Shown: positions 8,187 to 18,395, counted from the first letter of the stretch. The stretch: 64,000 bases of DNA from Pseudomonadota bacterium (GCA_036141575.1 JAYZXF010000001.1:1-64000), one strand, 5' to 3'. Translations and numbers: made by a program. Notes: generated by a model from the letters alone, not told the origin.

Positions 8187-10517
8187 ATGACAAAAAATAA
8201 AAAAACTCCTGACTTGCCTTGGCTTCAGGATGCGAGCCACTTTGAATTTGACGTTGATTACTGCGAAAAGGCAGTAGATCGTATTACGCGCTTAAAGCGC
8301 CGTTTGGGCATTAATATTTGTGTGCATACCACACAGGAAGATACCATGCAGAATGGTCAGATTTTCCTCTTTAACCACTTTGCTCGTTTTGAAACTTTGA
8401 TTCCACCATACATTCTTATGCAAGAAACAGGCGCACTCACAAGGAGTGTGGCAGATGTTTCTCTGTTTCAAGCAAGTGATCGGCTGCGTAATGCGATGTC
8501 TAAGGTTGGTGCAGTACCAAACCGTTTGGAAGGTCTTCTTCCATTTATGGCCGCAGAAATTTTACGTGGGCGTAAGGTTGTTCTTTTCCCAGAAGGGGGA
8601 ATGATTAAAGATCGTCGTGTGATTGATGATGAAGGTGAGTTTGGGATTTTCTCAGGCTTCCACCAAACACATAGGAAGCACCACCGTGGGGCTGCAGTGC
8701 TTGCCCTTATGCTAGAGATTTTTAAGCGTCGTATTATTGATGTATATGAAGCTGGTGACGAGCGTCGTGTGGAGCACTGGCGTAAATCTCTTGGCCTTGC
8801 GAGTGTCGCTGAGATGATGGAACAAGCACGCAAGCCAACCTTGATTGTGCCAAGCAATATTACATTCTATCCAATTCGCATTGACGACAATTTATTAAGT
8901 AGTGCTGCCGGGTGGCTTGCCCGCGGCATGCCTGACAGCGTTAAAGAAGAAATGGTGATTGAAGGAAACCTTCTTCTTAAAGATACCGATATGGATATTC
9001 GTATGGGGACACCTTTCCAACCATCAATGAGCTGGGGGCTGTGGAAAACATTCCTTTTACATCGTTACTTTGAACAAATTGAATCTCTTGATGAACTATT
9101 TGGTCTGAAGGACTCTGGTGGGCGCCTGTTTGAGCGTATTCTTGTTGGAGCTTTAGATAAAGAGACAAATCGTATTCGTGACCGTTACATGGAAGATATT
9201 TACGAGAATATCACTGTAAATGTGGCGCACCTAGCTTCTATTATCTTAAAGAACCTTTATGACCAAGGTGAGAACGGTTTTAGACGTTCAGATCTCGCAA
9301 AAATTATTTATCTTTCAGCGAAATGTTTGCAGCGTGCAGTAGGTGTACACCTGCACCGCTCTCTTGTATGGCCAGATAGGTACCGTCATCTTGCAGAAGG
9401 GGACGCTGAAGATTTGAAGATCTTCCTTGATACTGCAGAAAAGGCAGGGCTAGTTGAGCATAAAGATGATGATTACATCTTTACGGACAAGTTCTCAGAA
9501 GAGTTTAGAGATTCAAGTGTACGCTTAGAGCATCCTGTACAGTTGTATTACAATGAAGTGATGCCACTTGTAAAAGTGACAAAATCTGTAGAGAAGGCTA
9601 TGGCTGATTTTGTTGTTGGTGATGAACGTCAATGGTCAGCGCACCTTATGGATGATGAGGACCATGCTTTCCAGTGGAACCGTAGGCACTATAAGAAGTC
9701 TCGCTATCAAGAAATTAATGAACGAGAACGTGCAACGCGTAGTGGTGCGCCGTACTTACTTGTTCACCCGAAGCGTAAAAGCAAAACAGGTATTCTTCTG
9801 ATTCATGGTTTCTTATCATCTCCTGCTGAGCTGAAAGACTTTGGACGTGACCTTCATGATAAAGGCTTTGAAGTTCTCGGAATGAGAATTCCTGGGCATG
9901 GAACCTCTCCTTGGGACCTTATGAAGCGCAGCCGTGAAGAATGGATGAAAGCGGTTCGTCGTAACTATCGTATTTTAAAAGCCCATGTAGATCATATTGT
10001 GATTGTTGGGTTCTCAACAGGGGGACTACTAGCTCTTGAATTTGCCGCTGAGCAGCCTGAGGGCCTTGCAGGTGTCATTCCTGTCTGCGCGCCACTCGCT
10101 GTGCATGATAAAAATATGGCTATTGTGCCAATGGTGAATACGGTTAATGCGTTTGCAAGTTGGTTTACAGGTGGAGATGGTGTTGTGCCGTTTTATCCAA
10201 CCAATCCTGAAAATGAAGAGATTAACTATCGTAGTATGCCTGTGAAGGCCATTAATGAATTTAGAGGTTTGATGCATGACGCGCCTGAATTTGTACAGAA
10301 AGTGACAGTGCCTCTTCATGTGTTCCAAGCTAATGATGACCCTGTAACAAAGGCCGAAAGTGCTGAAAAATTAATTAAAATGTCTCCCTCAGAAAACAAA
10401 GAGCTGCACCCTATTATGGCGGATCGCCATACGATCCTCACTCATAATAATGATGGGGTATGGGGTAAGGTTGCTGATGTAATCTCAATGCTCTCAGAAC
10501 AAAAAGAAAAGGAGTGA
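8187..10517 (+). CDS. acyltransferase (PlsB/PlsC-like) fused to alpha/beta hydrolase
   Basis: 776 aa with two enzymes. Residues about 40-320 are a glycerolipid-type acyltransferase: the active-site motif reads NHFARFE (63-69), HX4E where the family normally has HX4D, and FPEGG follows near 134. Residues about 330-500 are a helical segment resembling PlsB C-terminal regions. Residues about 530-775 are a serine hydrolase like monoacylglycerol lipases: oxyanion HGFLSS near 538, nucleophile elbow GFSTGG (Ser near 610), acid in NDDP near 716 and His in DRHTIL near 746. The gene is first in the fad operon, 1 bp before fadD, so it probably releases or re-esterifies acyl chains. No membrane helix is evident. 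Confidence 0.85.
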   Translation: MTKNKKTPDLPWLQDASHFEFDVDYCEKAVDRITRLKRRLGINICVHTTQEDTMQNGQIFLFNHFARFETLIPPYILMQETGALTRSVADVSLFQASDRLRNAMSKVGAVPNRLEGLLPFMAAEILRGRKVVLFPEGGMIKDRRVIDDEGEFGIFSGFHQTHRKHHRGAAVLALMLEIFKRRIIDVYEAGDERRVEHWRKSLGLASVAEMMEQARKPTLIVPSNITFYPIRIDDNLLSSAAGWLARGMPDSVKEEMVIEGNLLLKDTDMDIRMGTPFQPSMSWGLWKTFLLHRYFEQIESLDELFGLKDSGGRLFERILVGALDKETNRIRDRYMEDIYENITVNVAHLASIILKNLYDQGENGFRRSDLAKIIYLSAKCLQRAVGVHLHRSLVWPDRYRHLAEGDAEDLKIFLDTAEKAGLVEHKDDDYIFTDKFSEEFRDSSVRLEHPVQLYYNEVMPLVKVTKSVEKAMADFVVGDERQWSAHLMDDEDHAFQWNRRHYKKSRYQEINERERATRSGAPYLLVHPKRKSKTGILLIHGFLSSPAELKDFGRDLHDKGFEVLGMRIPGHGTSPWDLMKRSREEWMKAVRRNYRILKAHVDHIVIVGFSTGGLLALEFAAEQPEGLAGVIPVCAPLAVHDKNMAIVPMVNTVNAFASWFTGGDGVVPFYPTNPENEEINYRSMPVKAINEFRGLMHDAPEFVQKVTVPLHVFQANDDPVTKAESAEKLIKMSPSENKELHPIMADRHTILTHNNDGVWGKVADVISMLSEQKEKE

Positions 10518-10518
10518 T

Positions 10519-12243
10519 ATGGCTAGAAAGAAACATGCGTGGGAAGCGTCATACCCTAAAGGTGTTGATTGGGAATTTGAACCTGTTTTGCAGCCTATTT
10601 ATGAGATGCTAAAGCACTCCTACGAAAAGTATCCTAAGCGTATTGCACTTGAGTTTCTTGGGAAAACAATGACCTATGAAGAGCTTTGGAAGGAAGTGTG
10701 CAATTTTGCAAGCGGTCTTCAGCGTCGAGGTATCAAGAAGGGTGATAAAGTTGGTATTTGTCTACCAAACTCCTTCCATTATGTGATTAGTTATTATGGC
10801 GTCTTGATGACAGGCGCAACCGTCGTAAATTTTAACCCGCTTTACACGGAAGCTGAAATTGCAACGCTTTCACGAGATAGTGGCGTGCGTATTATGATTA
10901 CGACGGACATTGAGCATGTGTATGAAAAAGTATTCTTTGCGCTCAATAACTCAGATATGTGCAGCATGATTGTGGCACCATTTACCGATAATCTGCCATT
11001 TATCAAAAAGACACTCTTTAATATTTTTAAGCCTGAGAAACTTGCAAAGCTCCCTGATGGAAATACGGTGCTGCCTTGGGATCGTGTATCATCTCTAGAC
11101 ACTGAGCCAGATCCTGTCCGTATTAACCCTGCTAAAGATATTGCACTTTATCAGTATACGGGTGGAACAACAGGGCTTCCTAAAGCTGCGATGCTAACGC
11201 ACTCAAACGTGGTGACGAATGCTGAGCAGTGTAATATTTGGCGTAAGGCTTCAGGAGAGGTGACAGACCATGATATTTTTCTGGGTGTGATTCCTTTCTT
11301 TCATGTATTTGCGATGACAGCGCTTATGAACCTTTCTATGCGTCGAAGTGGGACATTGCACATGTATCCAAAATTTGATTTGAAGCAGACCTTGCAAGGC
11401 ATTCATAAACATAAGCCAACTATTTTTGCGGGGGTTCCTGCACTATATAACGCCATTATTAACTATGAAAAAGTGAATAAGTACAACCTAACAAGTATGC
11501 AGTTTTGTATTTCTGGTGGCGCGGCGCTTCCTGCTGAAGTGTGCGATGAGTTTGTTGAGAAAACAGGTACAGCCATGGTGGAAGGTTACGGCCTCAGTGA
11601 AACGTCTCCTGTGGCATGTTGTAACCAGTCGAACGGAAAGAACAAAGCAAACTCTATTGGCTTACCTTTGCCGGGAACAGAGATTTCTATCCGTTCTTTA
11701 GAAGATCGAGGCAAAGAATGTAAGACTGGTGACGTTGGTGAAATTGCCATTCGTGGTCCGCAAGTGATGAAAGGCTATGCGGGGCGCATTAAAGAAACAA
11801 AAGAAGTTTTCTACCGTGATTGGCTCCTGACTGGTGATGTTGGTTACATTGATGAAGACGGTTACGTTTATATTACAGACCGCTTGAAAGAAATGATTAA
11901 CGTTTCTGGCTTTAAGGTTTACCCACGCCACATTGAAGAAGTTCTCTATAGTCATAGCGCTGTTATGGAAGCAGCGGTGATTGGTATTCCGCACGCTAAA
12001 AAGGGTGAAATGCCAAAAGCATTTGTGGCTTTGAAGAAGGGGCAAAGTGTAACAGCTGAAGAGTTGAAAAAATATGCTGAAGCACACCTGAACCCTTATG
12101 AAAAAATTGCTGAAGTTGAGTTTAGGGATGAACTACCAAAATCTATGATTGGTAAACTCCTTAAACGTGAACTTATACAGGAAGAAAAACAAAAAACTAA
12201 ACGAGAAAAACAAGCGAAGAAGAAAAGGATATCCCGCTCATGA
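10519..12243 (+). CDS. fadD: long-chain fatty acid-CoA ligase
   Basis: Activates free fatty acids to acyl-CoA via an acyl-adenylate, at the inner face of the membrane. The 574-aa ANL-superfamily protein has the P-loop-like YTGGTTGLPKAAM near residue 212, the GYGLSETSP motif, the hinge TGDVGYIDEDGYVYITDRLKE and a C-terminal catalytic Lys in MIGKLLKRE. AAAGGAG precedes the ATG. It is 1 bp after the acyltransferase-hydrolase and overlaps the thiolase gene by 4 bp, showing tight operon coupling. The C-terminus ends in a Lys/Arg-rich tail. Chain-length preference is inferred from context only. Confidence 0.95.
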   Translation: MARKKHAWEASYPKGVDWEFEPVLQPIYEMLKHSYEKYPKRIALEFLGKTMTYEELWKEVCNFASGLQRRGIKKGDKVGICLPNSFHYVISYYGVLMTGATVVNFNPLYTEAEIATLSRDSGVRIMITTDIEHVYEKVFFALNNSDMCSMIVAPFTDNLPFIKKTLFNIFKPEKLAKLPDGNTVLPWDRVSSLDTEPDPVRINPAKDIALYQYTGGTTGLPKAAMLTHSNVVTNAEQCNIWRKASGEVTDHDIFLGVIPFFHVFAMTALMNLSMRRSGTLHMYPKFDLKQTLQGIHKHKPTIFAGVPALYNAIINYEKVNKYNLTSMQFCISGGAALPAEVCDEFVEKTGTAMVEGYGLSETSPVACCNQSNGKNKANSIGLPLPGTEISIRSLEDRGKECKTGDVGEIAIRGPQVMKGYAGRIKETKEVFYRDWLLTGDVGYIDEDGYVYITDRLKEMINVSGFKVYPRHIEEVLYSHSAVMEAAVIGIPHAKKGEMPKAFVALKKGQSVTAEELKKYAEAHLNPYEKIAEVEFRDELPKSMIGKLLKRELIQEEKQKTKREKQAKKKRISRS

Positions 12244-13382
12244 CATCTGTTGTAATTGCTGAATACGTACGCTCACCATATACCCTAGCTTACAAAGGGG
12301 CGCTTAAGTCGGTGCGTGCTGATGATCTGGCTGCACAAACTGTGCAGGGTTTGATTAAAAAGAGCGGTGTAGACCCAAAAAAGATTGAAGATCTGATTCT
12401 TGGTTGTGCTTTTCCAGAAGCTGAGCAGGGCTTTAACCTTGCGCGGTTGGTCGTGCTGCATGCTGGCCTGCCTATTACAATTGGTGGCACAACAGTGAAC
12501 CGTTTTTGTGGTTCATCTATGCAGGCGATTCATATGGCAGCGGGTAACATTATGGCAGGTGCGGGCGATGCCTTCATTTGTGCCGGTGTTGAATCTATGA
12601 GTCGTGTGCCAATGACAGGCTTTAACCCTATGCCAAACCCCGAGCTTTATAAAAAGAACCCTGGCGCTTACATGGGTATGGGTGAAACTGCTGAAAACCT
12701 GGCTAAAAAGTACAAAATTAGCCGTGAACAGCAAGATGAGTTTGCAGTACTCAGCCCAGATAAAGCTGCGAAGGCGATGAAGAACAAAGCCTTTAAAGAT
12801 GAGATTGTTCCAATCAAGACAAAGTACGGCGTTGTTGATACAGACGGTTGCCCGCGCCCGGGAACTGATATGGAAGCCCTTGCTGGTCTTAAACCTGCGT
12901 TTGATGAAAAAGGCAGTGTAACGGCAGCAACATCGTCTCCACTTACTGATGGCGCGAGTGCTGTGCTTGTATGTAGCGCTGAATTTGCCAAGAAGAATAA
13001 GCTGAAGCCAATTGCTGAGATTAAATCTTTTGCGATTTCTGGCTGTGATCCAAAAATTATGGGAATTGGTCCTGTGGAATCAAGTAAGAAAGCGCTTAAG
13101 CGCGCTGGCCTTAAGATGGATGATATTGACATTATTGAGCTCAATGAAGCCTTTGCGGCTCAGTCACTTTCAGTGATTCATGACCTCAAGCTTAAAAAGC
13201 ATATGGATAAAATCAATATTGATGGCGGTGCTATTGCACTTGGTCACCCTCTAGGTTCTACAGGCGCACGTATTACAGGTAAGCTTGCAAGCCTTCTTCA
13301 GCGTGAAGGGAAAAAGTATGGACTAGCCACACAGTGTATTGGTGGCGGGCAAGGTATTGCAACGGTACTGGAGGCGCTATAA
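12240..13382 (+). CDS. fadA: acetyl-CoA acyltransferase (3-ketoacyl-CoA thiolase)
   Basis: Last step of each beta-oxidation round: thiolytic release of acetyl-CoA. The 380-aa protein carries the acylated cysteine in NRFCGSSMQA (near residue 90), NEAFAAQS, the His in GGAIALGHPLGSTGARI and the second Cys in CIGGGQG, so all catalytic positions are present. The ATG overlaps the fadD stop (ATGA). It is 2 bp ahead of the fadN-type gene. Acetoacetyl-CoA-specific thiolases look similar, but the operon context indicates degradation. Confidence 0.95.
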   Translation: MTSVVIAEYVRSPYTLAYKGALKSVRADDLAAQTVQGLIKKSGVDPKKIEDLILGCAFPEAEQGFNLARLVVLHAGLPITIGGTTVNRFCGSSMQAIHMAAGNIMAGAGDAFICAGVESMSRVPMTGFNPMPNPELYKKNPGAYMGMGETAENLAKKYKISREQQDEFAVLSPDKAAKAMKNKAFKDEIVPIKTKYGVVDTDGCPRPGTDMEALAGLKPAFDEKGSVTAATSSPLTDGASAVLVCSAEFAKKNKLKPIAEIKSFAISGCDPKIMGIGPVESSKKALKRAGLKMDDIDIIELNEAFAAQSLSVIHDLKLKKHMDKINIDGGAIALGHPLGSTGARITGKLASLLQREGKKYGLATQCIGGGQGIATVLEAL

Positions 13383-13384
13383 GC

Positions 13385-15718
13385 ATGGCTGAAATTAAAA
13401 AAATTGCTGTCATCGGTGCTGGCGTAATGGGGGCAGGGATTGCCGCCCAAGCTGCCAATGCTGGTGTAGAAGTTCTGCTTTTTGACATTGTGCCAAAAGG
13501 TGAGAAGAAAGACCGCAGTACAGTTGCTAAATCTGCAATTGCAAAGCTTCTAAAAACAAAACCTGCGCCGCTTATGCATAAGTCATTTGCTAAGCGCATT
13601 ACGCCTTGCAACTTGGAAGATGATCTTGCACTTCTTAAAGAGTGTGACTGGGTGATTGAAGCGATTATTGAGAACCTAGACATTAAGCGTAACTTATACG
13701 GAACAGTGTTCAAAAATGCGAAACGTACGGCGCTCATTAGTTCAAACACGTCAACGATCCCTTTGGCTGATTTGACAGCTGAGCTGACTGCTGCGCAGAA
13801 GAAGCGTTTTGCAATTACACACTTCTTTAATCCGCCGCGTTACATGAGGCTCCTTGAGATTGTTGAATCTGCTGAAACAGATAAAAAGCTCCTTAAAAAG
13901 GTGACAGGGTTTACAGATGTACATATGGGTAAAACCAACGTGCCAGCTAAAGATACGCCAGGGTTTATTGGTAACCGTATTGGTATTTTTTGGTTACATG
14001 CTGCAGTCATTAAAGCGATCGAGCATGGTATTGATGTGGAAAGTGCAGATGCTGTGCTTGGCCGTTCATTTGGTTTCCCAAGAACAGGTGTATTTGGACT
14101 GTTAGATTTGGTTGGCCTTGATTTGATGCCGCATATTCTCAGTAGTATGCAAGGCTCCCTTAAAAAGCAAGATCCTTTCAATGAACTTGGTGATGCGCCT
14201 GAGTTCCTCTCTGAAATGATTGCAGACGGCTATACGGGCCGCAAAGGTAAGGGTGGGTTTTACCGCCTCAATACTGAAGGTGGCAAGAAGCAAAAAGAAG
14301 CCCTGAACCTGCAAACAAGAGAGTACTCTAAAGCTGTTCGTCCTAAACCAGCTTGTCTGAAAATGTACAAGAAGGGCGGCCTGAAAGGCCTGATGGGGCA
14401 CGATAGTTTGGAAGCGCGCTATGCGTGGGATGTGATGAGCCATACGCTCGCTTACGCCGCAAGCTTGGTTCCTGAAATTGCAGATGACATTGCTGCGGTT
14501 GATGAAGCAATGCGCCTTGGATTTAACTGGAAATATGGTCCGTTTGAGCTTATGGATAAGATTGGCACAGACTGGATGCATGACATGCTTGTGATGGAAG
14601 GCCGTAAGGTACCTAAGCTGATTCAGCATGCTAGAGACCAAAAGTTCTACACGATTAAATCTGGACGACTTCATGCTCTTAACCCGAAAGGGAAGTATGA
14701 TGTGGTGAGGCGCGCAGATGGCGTACTTCTACTTCAAGATATTAAGCGTCAAAGAAGGCCAATTCTCTCAAACAAGAGTGCGTCACTTTGGGATATTGGT
14801 GATGGTGTGGTTTGCCTTGAGTATCACTCAAAAATGAACTCACTGAACCCGCTTAGCCTGTCTATGATTAACAAGTCAATTGACTATGTTGAGAAGAATA
14901 ACCTGAAGGGTATGGTGTTCCATAACGAAGGCTCTAACTTTAGTGTGGGTGCCAACATCGTAATGCTACTTGTAACAAGTAAGCTACGTTTATTCCCTCT
15001 CATTCGTTGGATTCTATCTCATGGTCAAAATACATTTAACCGTATGAAGTACGCAAACTTCCCTGTTGTGGGTGCGCCAAGTGGTATGGCCCTTGGTGGT
15101 GGTTGCGAAACACTCCTGCATTGTAACGCGCTTACTGCGCATGCAGAAACTTACATGGGGCTTGTTGAAGCTGGTGTCGGTATTGTGCCGGGCTGGGGTG
15201 GCTGTAAGGAAATGCTAGAGCGCCACGGAACTAAGAAAAAGGCTATGAATGGCCCTATGCCAGCAGCAATGGAATCCTTTATGGCGATTGCTACCGCACA
15301 AGTAGGAACCTCTGCTTTTGAATGCCAGAAGATGGAATTTCTGCGTGCGGAAGATAAAGTGGTTATGAATAAAGACCGTTTGCTTGCGGAAGGGAAAGCC
15401 AAAGTTCTTGAAATGGCTGAGGGGTATATTGCTCCAGAATCTCCTGTCTTTAAGCTTGCAGGTGAAAGCGGGCAAGTTGCAATGAGAATGGGTGTGAATG
15501 ACTTTGCCAAAAAAGGTATGGCAACACCACATGATGTAGTTGTTGCAGCTGAGCTTGCCAAGGTTCTAACTGGCGGTAAAAAAGATGTGCTAGATGAAGT
15601 GTCAGAGGCTGAAGTGCTCAAGCTTGAGCGAGATGCCATTGTAAACCTGTGCAAGACCAAAGGCACGCGTGATCGCATTCTACATATGCTGAAAAAAGGT
15701 AAGCCATTACGTAATTAA
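13385..15718 (+). CDS. 3-hydroxyacyl-CoA dehydrogenase / enoyl-CoA hydratase, FadN-type order
   Basis: Bifunctional beta-oxidation enzyme of 777 aa. The dehydrogenase comes first: the Rossmann motif VIGAGVMGAGIA is at residues 8-19, then SSNTSTIP, HFFNPP, DTPGFIGNRIG and a second 3HCDH domain around 330-430. The hydratase/isomerase fold follows from about 470, with the oxyanion-forming GMALGGGCE and the Glu in GLVEAGVGIVPGWGG. This domain order is opposite to E. coli FadB and matches Bacillus FadN. ATG 13385 is chosen because a longer in-frame opening would overlap fadA by 49 bases. The downstream fadE follows after 60 bp. Confidence 0.93.
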   Translation: MAEIKKIAVIGAGVMGAGIAAQAANAGVEVLLFDIVPKGEKKDRSTVAKSAIAKLLKTKPAPLMHKSFAKRITPCNLEDDLALLKECDWVIEAIIENLDIKRNLYGTVFKNAKRTALISSNTSTIPLADLTAELTAAQKKRFAITHFFNPPRYMRLLEIVESAETDKKLLKKVTGFTDVHMGKTNVPAKDTPGFIGNRIGIFWLHAAVIKAIEHGIDVESADAVLGRSFGFPRTGVFGLLDLVGLDLMPHILSSMQGSLKKQDPFNELGDAPEFLSEMIADGYTGRKGKGGFYRLNTEGGKKQKEALNLQTREYSKAVRPKPACLKMYKKGGLKGLMGHDSLEARYAWDVMSHTLAYAASLVPEIADDIAAVDEAMRLGFNWKYGPFELMDKIGTDWMHDMLVMEGRKVPKLIQHARDQKFYTIKSGRLHALNPKGKYDVVRRADGVLLLQDIKRQRRPILSNKSASLWDIGDGVVCLEYHSKMNSLNPLSLSMINKSIDYVEKNNLKGMVFHNEGSNFSVGANIVMLLVTSKLRLFPLIRWILSHGQNTFNRMKYANFPVVGAPSGMALGGGCETLLHCNALTAHAETYMGLVEAGVGIVPGWGGCKEMLERHGTKKKAMNGPMPAAMESFMAIATAQVGTSAFECQKMEFLRAEDKVVMNKDRLLAEGKAKVLEMAEGYIAPESPVFKLAGESGQVAMRMGVNDFAKKGMATPHDVVVAAELAKVLTGGKKDVLDEVSEAEVLKLERDAIVNLCKTKGTRDRILHMLKKGKPLRN

Positions 15719-15778
15719 AACACTGGTGCAGAACTTCATAAATAAGTAGATGCACATACATAAAAACGGAGATAAAAA

Positions 15779-18202
15779 ATGACAACAATGATCTGTTATA
15801 TTGGAGTTGCAATTCTTGCACTCTATGCACTCTTGTACCTAAGAAAAGGCTTTGCAGCCTGGGTATTTGGTTGTGCGATTCTATTTTATGGAATTCATAC
15901 GCTATACAGCCCAGAAGGGGTTTGGTTTACAGCGCTGCTCTCTGTGTATGTGACAGCAATTCTTATTTTTGGTATTACGCCACTGAGACGTATTCTTGTG
16001 AGTAGCTTTATCATGAATATTGCGGCAAAAGTTCTGCCAACAATTTCAGAAACTGAAGATACAGCTCTTAAAGCGGGTACAACATGGCTTGAGGGTGAGT
16101 TTTTCTCAGGTAAACCTGACTGGAAAAAGGTAAAAGACTTTAAACCGAAAAAGCTCACAAAAGCTGAAAAGGATTTCCTAAATAAGCAAGTGGATAAGCT
16201 TTGCGGTATGATTGATAACGACCAAGTGCATTGTGATCGCGAGCTCCCTGAAAAGGTTTGGGATTACATTAAGAAGGAAAAATTCCTTGGTATGATCATT
16301 CCTAAAAAGTACGGTGGTCTTGGCTTTAGTGCGATTGGTCACAGCGAAGTTGTGACAAAGATTTCAAGCCGCTCACTGCCAACAGCAGTGATGGTCATGG
16401 TACCCAATTCTCTAGGCCCTGCTGAACTTCTCCTGCATTACGGAACAAAAGAGCAGAAAGATTATTACTTACCGCGCCTTGCTGTTGGTGAAGAAATTCC
16501 ATGTTTTGCCCTAACAGAGCCACATGCAGGGAGTGATGCTGCCAATGGCCGTAGCTTTGGTACGGTTGTGAAGAAAAAGGTCAAAGGTAAAGAGGTTATT
16601 GGTATTAACCTAACCTTTGATAAGCGTTACATTACGCTTGCGCCAATTGCCACTGTGGTTGGTCTTGCTTTCCGTCTGTATGACCCTGAGCATATTCTTG
16701 GTGATGAGGAAGATATTGGTATTACATGTGCGCTTCTGCCACGCGATACAAAGGGTCTTAAAATCGGTAACCGTCATGATCCAATGGGCGTGCCATTCCC
16801 GAATGGTACCGTGCAAGGTAAAGACGTATTTGTTGAGCTAGACCGCATTATTGGTGGTAAAGCTTACGCAGGCCAGGGCTGGCGCATGCTTATGGAATGT
16901 TTGTCTGTGGGTCGTAGTATTTCTCTTCCATCACTCAGTGTGGGTGGAGCAGAGCTTACGGTGCGTGCTGCAACAGCATATTCTCAAGTTCGTGAACAGT
17001 TTGGTGTACCAATTGCTGCCTTTGAAGGAATTCAAGAGCGTTTGGTGCGTTGTGCTGCACTTGCCTATTCAATGGATGCAATGCGTGTTCTCACGTGTGG
17101 TGGTGTTGATGCGGGCGAGAAGCCATCGGTGATGTCTGGTATCTCTAAGAACTACCTAACGGAAGGTATGCGTACCTGCGTAAACGATGGTATGGATATC
17201 ATGGCTGGTAGCGCTATTTGCCAAGGTAAGGCCAATATCTTTGGTCGTGCTTATCAGGCAATTCCAATTGGAATTACTGTAGAGGGTGCGAACATCCTGA
17301 CTCGTTCTATGATTGTCTTTGGGCAGGGGGCTATTCGTTGTCATCCATACCTGCAGGCTGAAACAGAATCTATCCAGAATATGGATCTGAAAGCCTTTGA
17401 TAAAGCGATCTTTGGTCACTTGAACCACTTTATGAGTAATACGGTTAAAGCTTTCGTGCTTGGCCTGACTGGTGGATATGGTGTTCCTGTATCGGGTGAT
17501 GCACTTGAAAAACGCTACTATAGAAAACTGACAAGACTGAGCCTTTCATTTGCTTCATTGTCAGATTATACACTTCTAACACTTGGTGGTAAGTTCAAGT
17601 TTAAGGAAAGTTTATCTGGTCGTTTTGCAGACGCACTTGGCCATATGAGCCTTGCAATGTCTGCGCTTCACCGCTACCACGGTGAAAAGGATAAGGCGGC
17701 ATACGCACCTGTTGTAGAACTTGCTCTGAAAACTCATATTTTTGAAATTGAGCAGGCGCTTAAAGAGGCGCATCGTAACCTGCCAAGTAACTTCCTTCGC
17801 TTTAAAATGGGGATTGCCATTGCACCGCTTGGATGGCGTGAGAAACGTCCAACGGATAAAGACATGCATGCTGTCATGAAAGTGCTGACTGATGCGAAGG
17901 ATAAAGTACGTATGGGACTGTCTGAAGCTGTTTATACGCCTAAGAAAACAGACCCTGGCCTCGGTGAGCTAGAGGATGCTCTTGCAAAGGTGAAGAAGGC
18001 TGTTGCTGCGCGTAAAAAGCTGAATAAGGCGCGTCGTACGCATGGCGTTGAAAAAGCACCTCTGGGTGTGATGGCTGAAGCAGCGAAGAAAGCTGGTGCA
18101 CTCACTGCAGCTGAAGCGAAACTCATTAAGGATGCTGATAAGGCAATGGATCATGTGGTGCAGGTTGCATCTTATGACCCTGAAGCTTACAAAGCACGAT
18201 AA
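15779..18202 (+). CDS. fadE: acyl-CoA dehydrogenase, E. coli FadE type, membrane-anchored
   Basis: FAD enzyme making trans-2-enoyl-CoA in the first oxidation step. The 807-aa length matches E. coli FadE (about 814) rather than the 380-600 aa soluble forms. The N-terminus has two or three hydrophobic helices (MTTMICYIGVAILALYALL and VYVTAILIFGITP). Core motifs include CFALTEPHAGSDAA, the GVPIAAFEGIQERL helix, and EGANILTRSMIVFGQGAIR. The long C-terminal region corresponds to the DUF1974 extension. It ends the operon and is followed by a clear terminator. Pairing a Gram-negative FadE with a FadN-type partner is a mosaic arrangement. Confidence 0.94.
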   Translation: MTTMICYIGVAILALYALLYLRKGFAAWVFGCAILFYGIHTLYSPEGVWFTALLSVYVTAILIFGITPLRRILVSSFIMNIAAKVLPTISETEDTALKAGTTWLEGEFFSGKPDWKKVKDFKPKKLTKAEKDFLNKQVDKLCGMIDNDQVHCDRELPEKVWDYIKKEKFLGMIIPKKYGGLGFSAIGHSEVVTKISSRSLPTAVMVMVPNSLGPAELLLHYGTKEQKDYYLPRLAVGEEIPCFALTEPHAGSDAANGRSFGTVVKKKVKGKEVIGINLTFDKRYITLAPIATVVGLAFRLYDPEHILGDEEDIGITCALLPRDTKGLKIGNRHDPMGVPFPNGTVQGKDVFVELDRIIGGKAYAGQGWRMLMECLSVGRSISLPSLSVGGAELTVRAATAYSQVREQFGVPIAAFEGIQERLVRCAALAYSMDAMRVLTCGGVDAGEKPSVMSGISKNYLTEGMRTCVNDGMDIMAGSAICQGKANIFGRAYQAIPIGITVEGANILTRSMIVFGQGAIRCHPYLQAETESIQNMDLKAFDKAIFGHLNHFMSNTVKAFVLGLTGGYGVPVSGDALEKRYYRKLTRLSLSFASLSDYTLLTLGGKFKFKESLSGRFADALGHMSLAMSALHRYHGEKDKAAYAPVVELALKTHIFEIEQALKEAHRNLPSNFLRFKMGIAIAPLGWREKRPTDKDMHAVMKVLTDAKDKVRMGLSEAVYTPKKTDPGLGELEDALAKVKKAVAARKKLNKARRTHGVEKAPLGVMAEAAKKAGALTAAEAKLIKDADKAMDHVVQVASYDPEAYKAR

Positions 18203-18215
18203 TCTAATGAAGTTA

Positions 18216-18246
18216 GAAAGAGGGGCGCATGGGCGCCTCTTTTTTG
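18216..18246 (+). terminator. intrinsic terminator of the fad operon
   Basis: A GC-rich stem, AGAGGGGCGC paired with GCGCCTCTT around the loop ATGG, is followed by a run of six T. It starts 14 bases after the fadE stop and is oriented for plus-strand termination. Confidence 0.88.
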
Positions 18247-18395
18247 TTCTGTTCTTGCAACTGTGGCTTTTTCTATAAGAGTTAGGAAGTGTTTGTCTTG
18301 CGTCAGAAAAGTATCTAAGCGCTTTAATGTTTGGCATCATAAAACTATAGCCCTTAAAGGGGCTGGATGACTGTTATGGATGAAGGGGACCTAAA

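Noticed and set aside
13334-13384. Longer start for the FadN-type protein
   Set aside because: It lies within fadA and adds a low-quality segment before the Rossmann motif; ATG 13385 fits the operon spacing.
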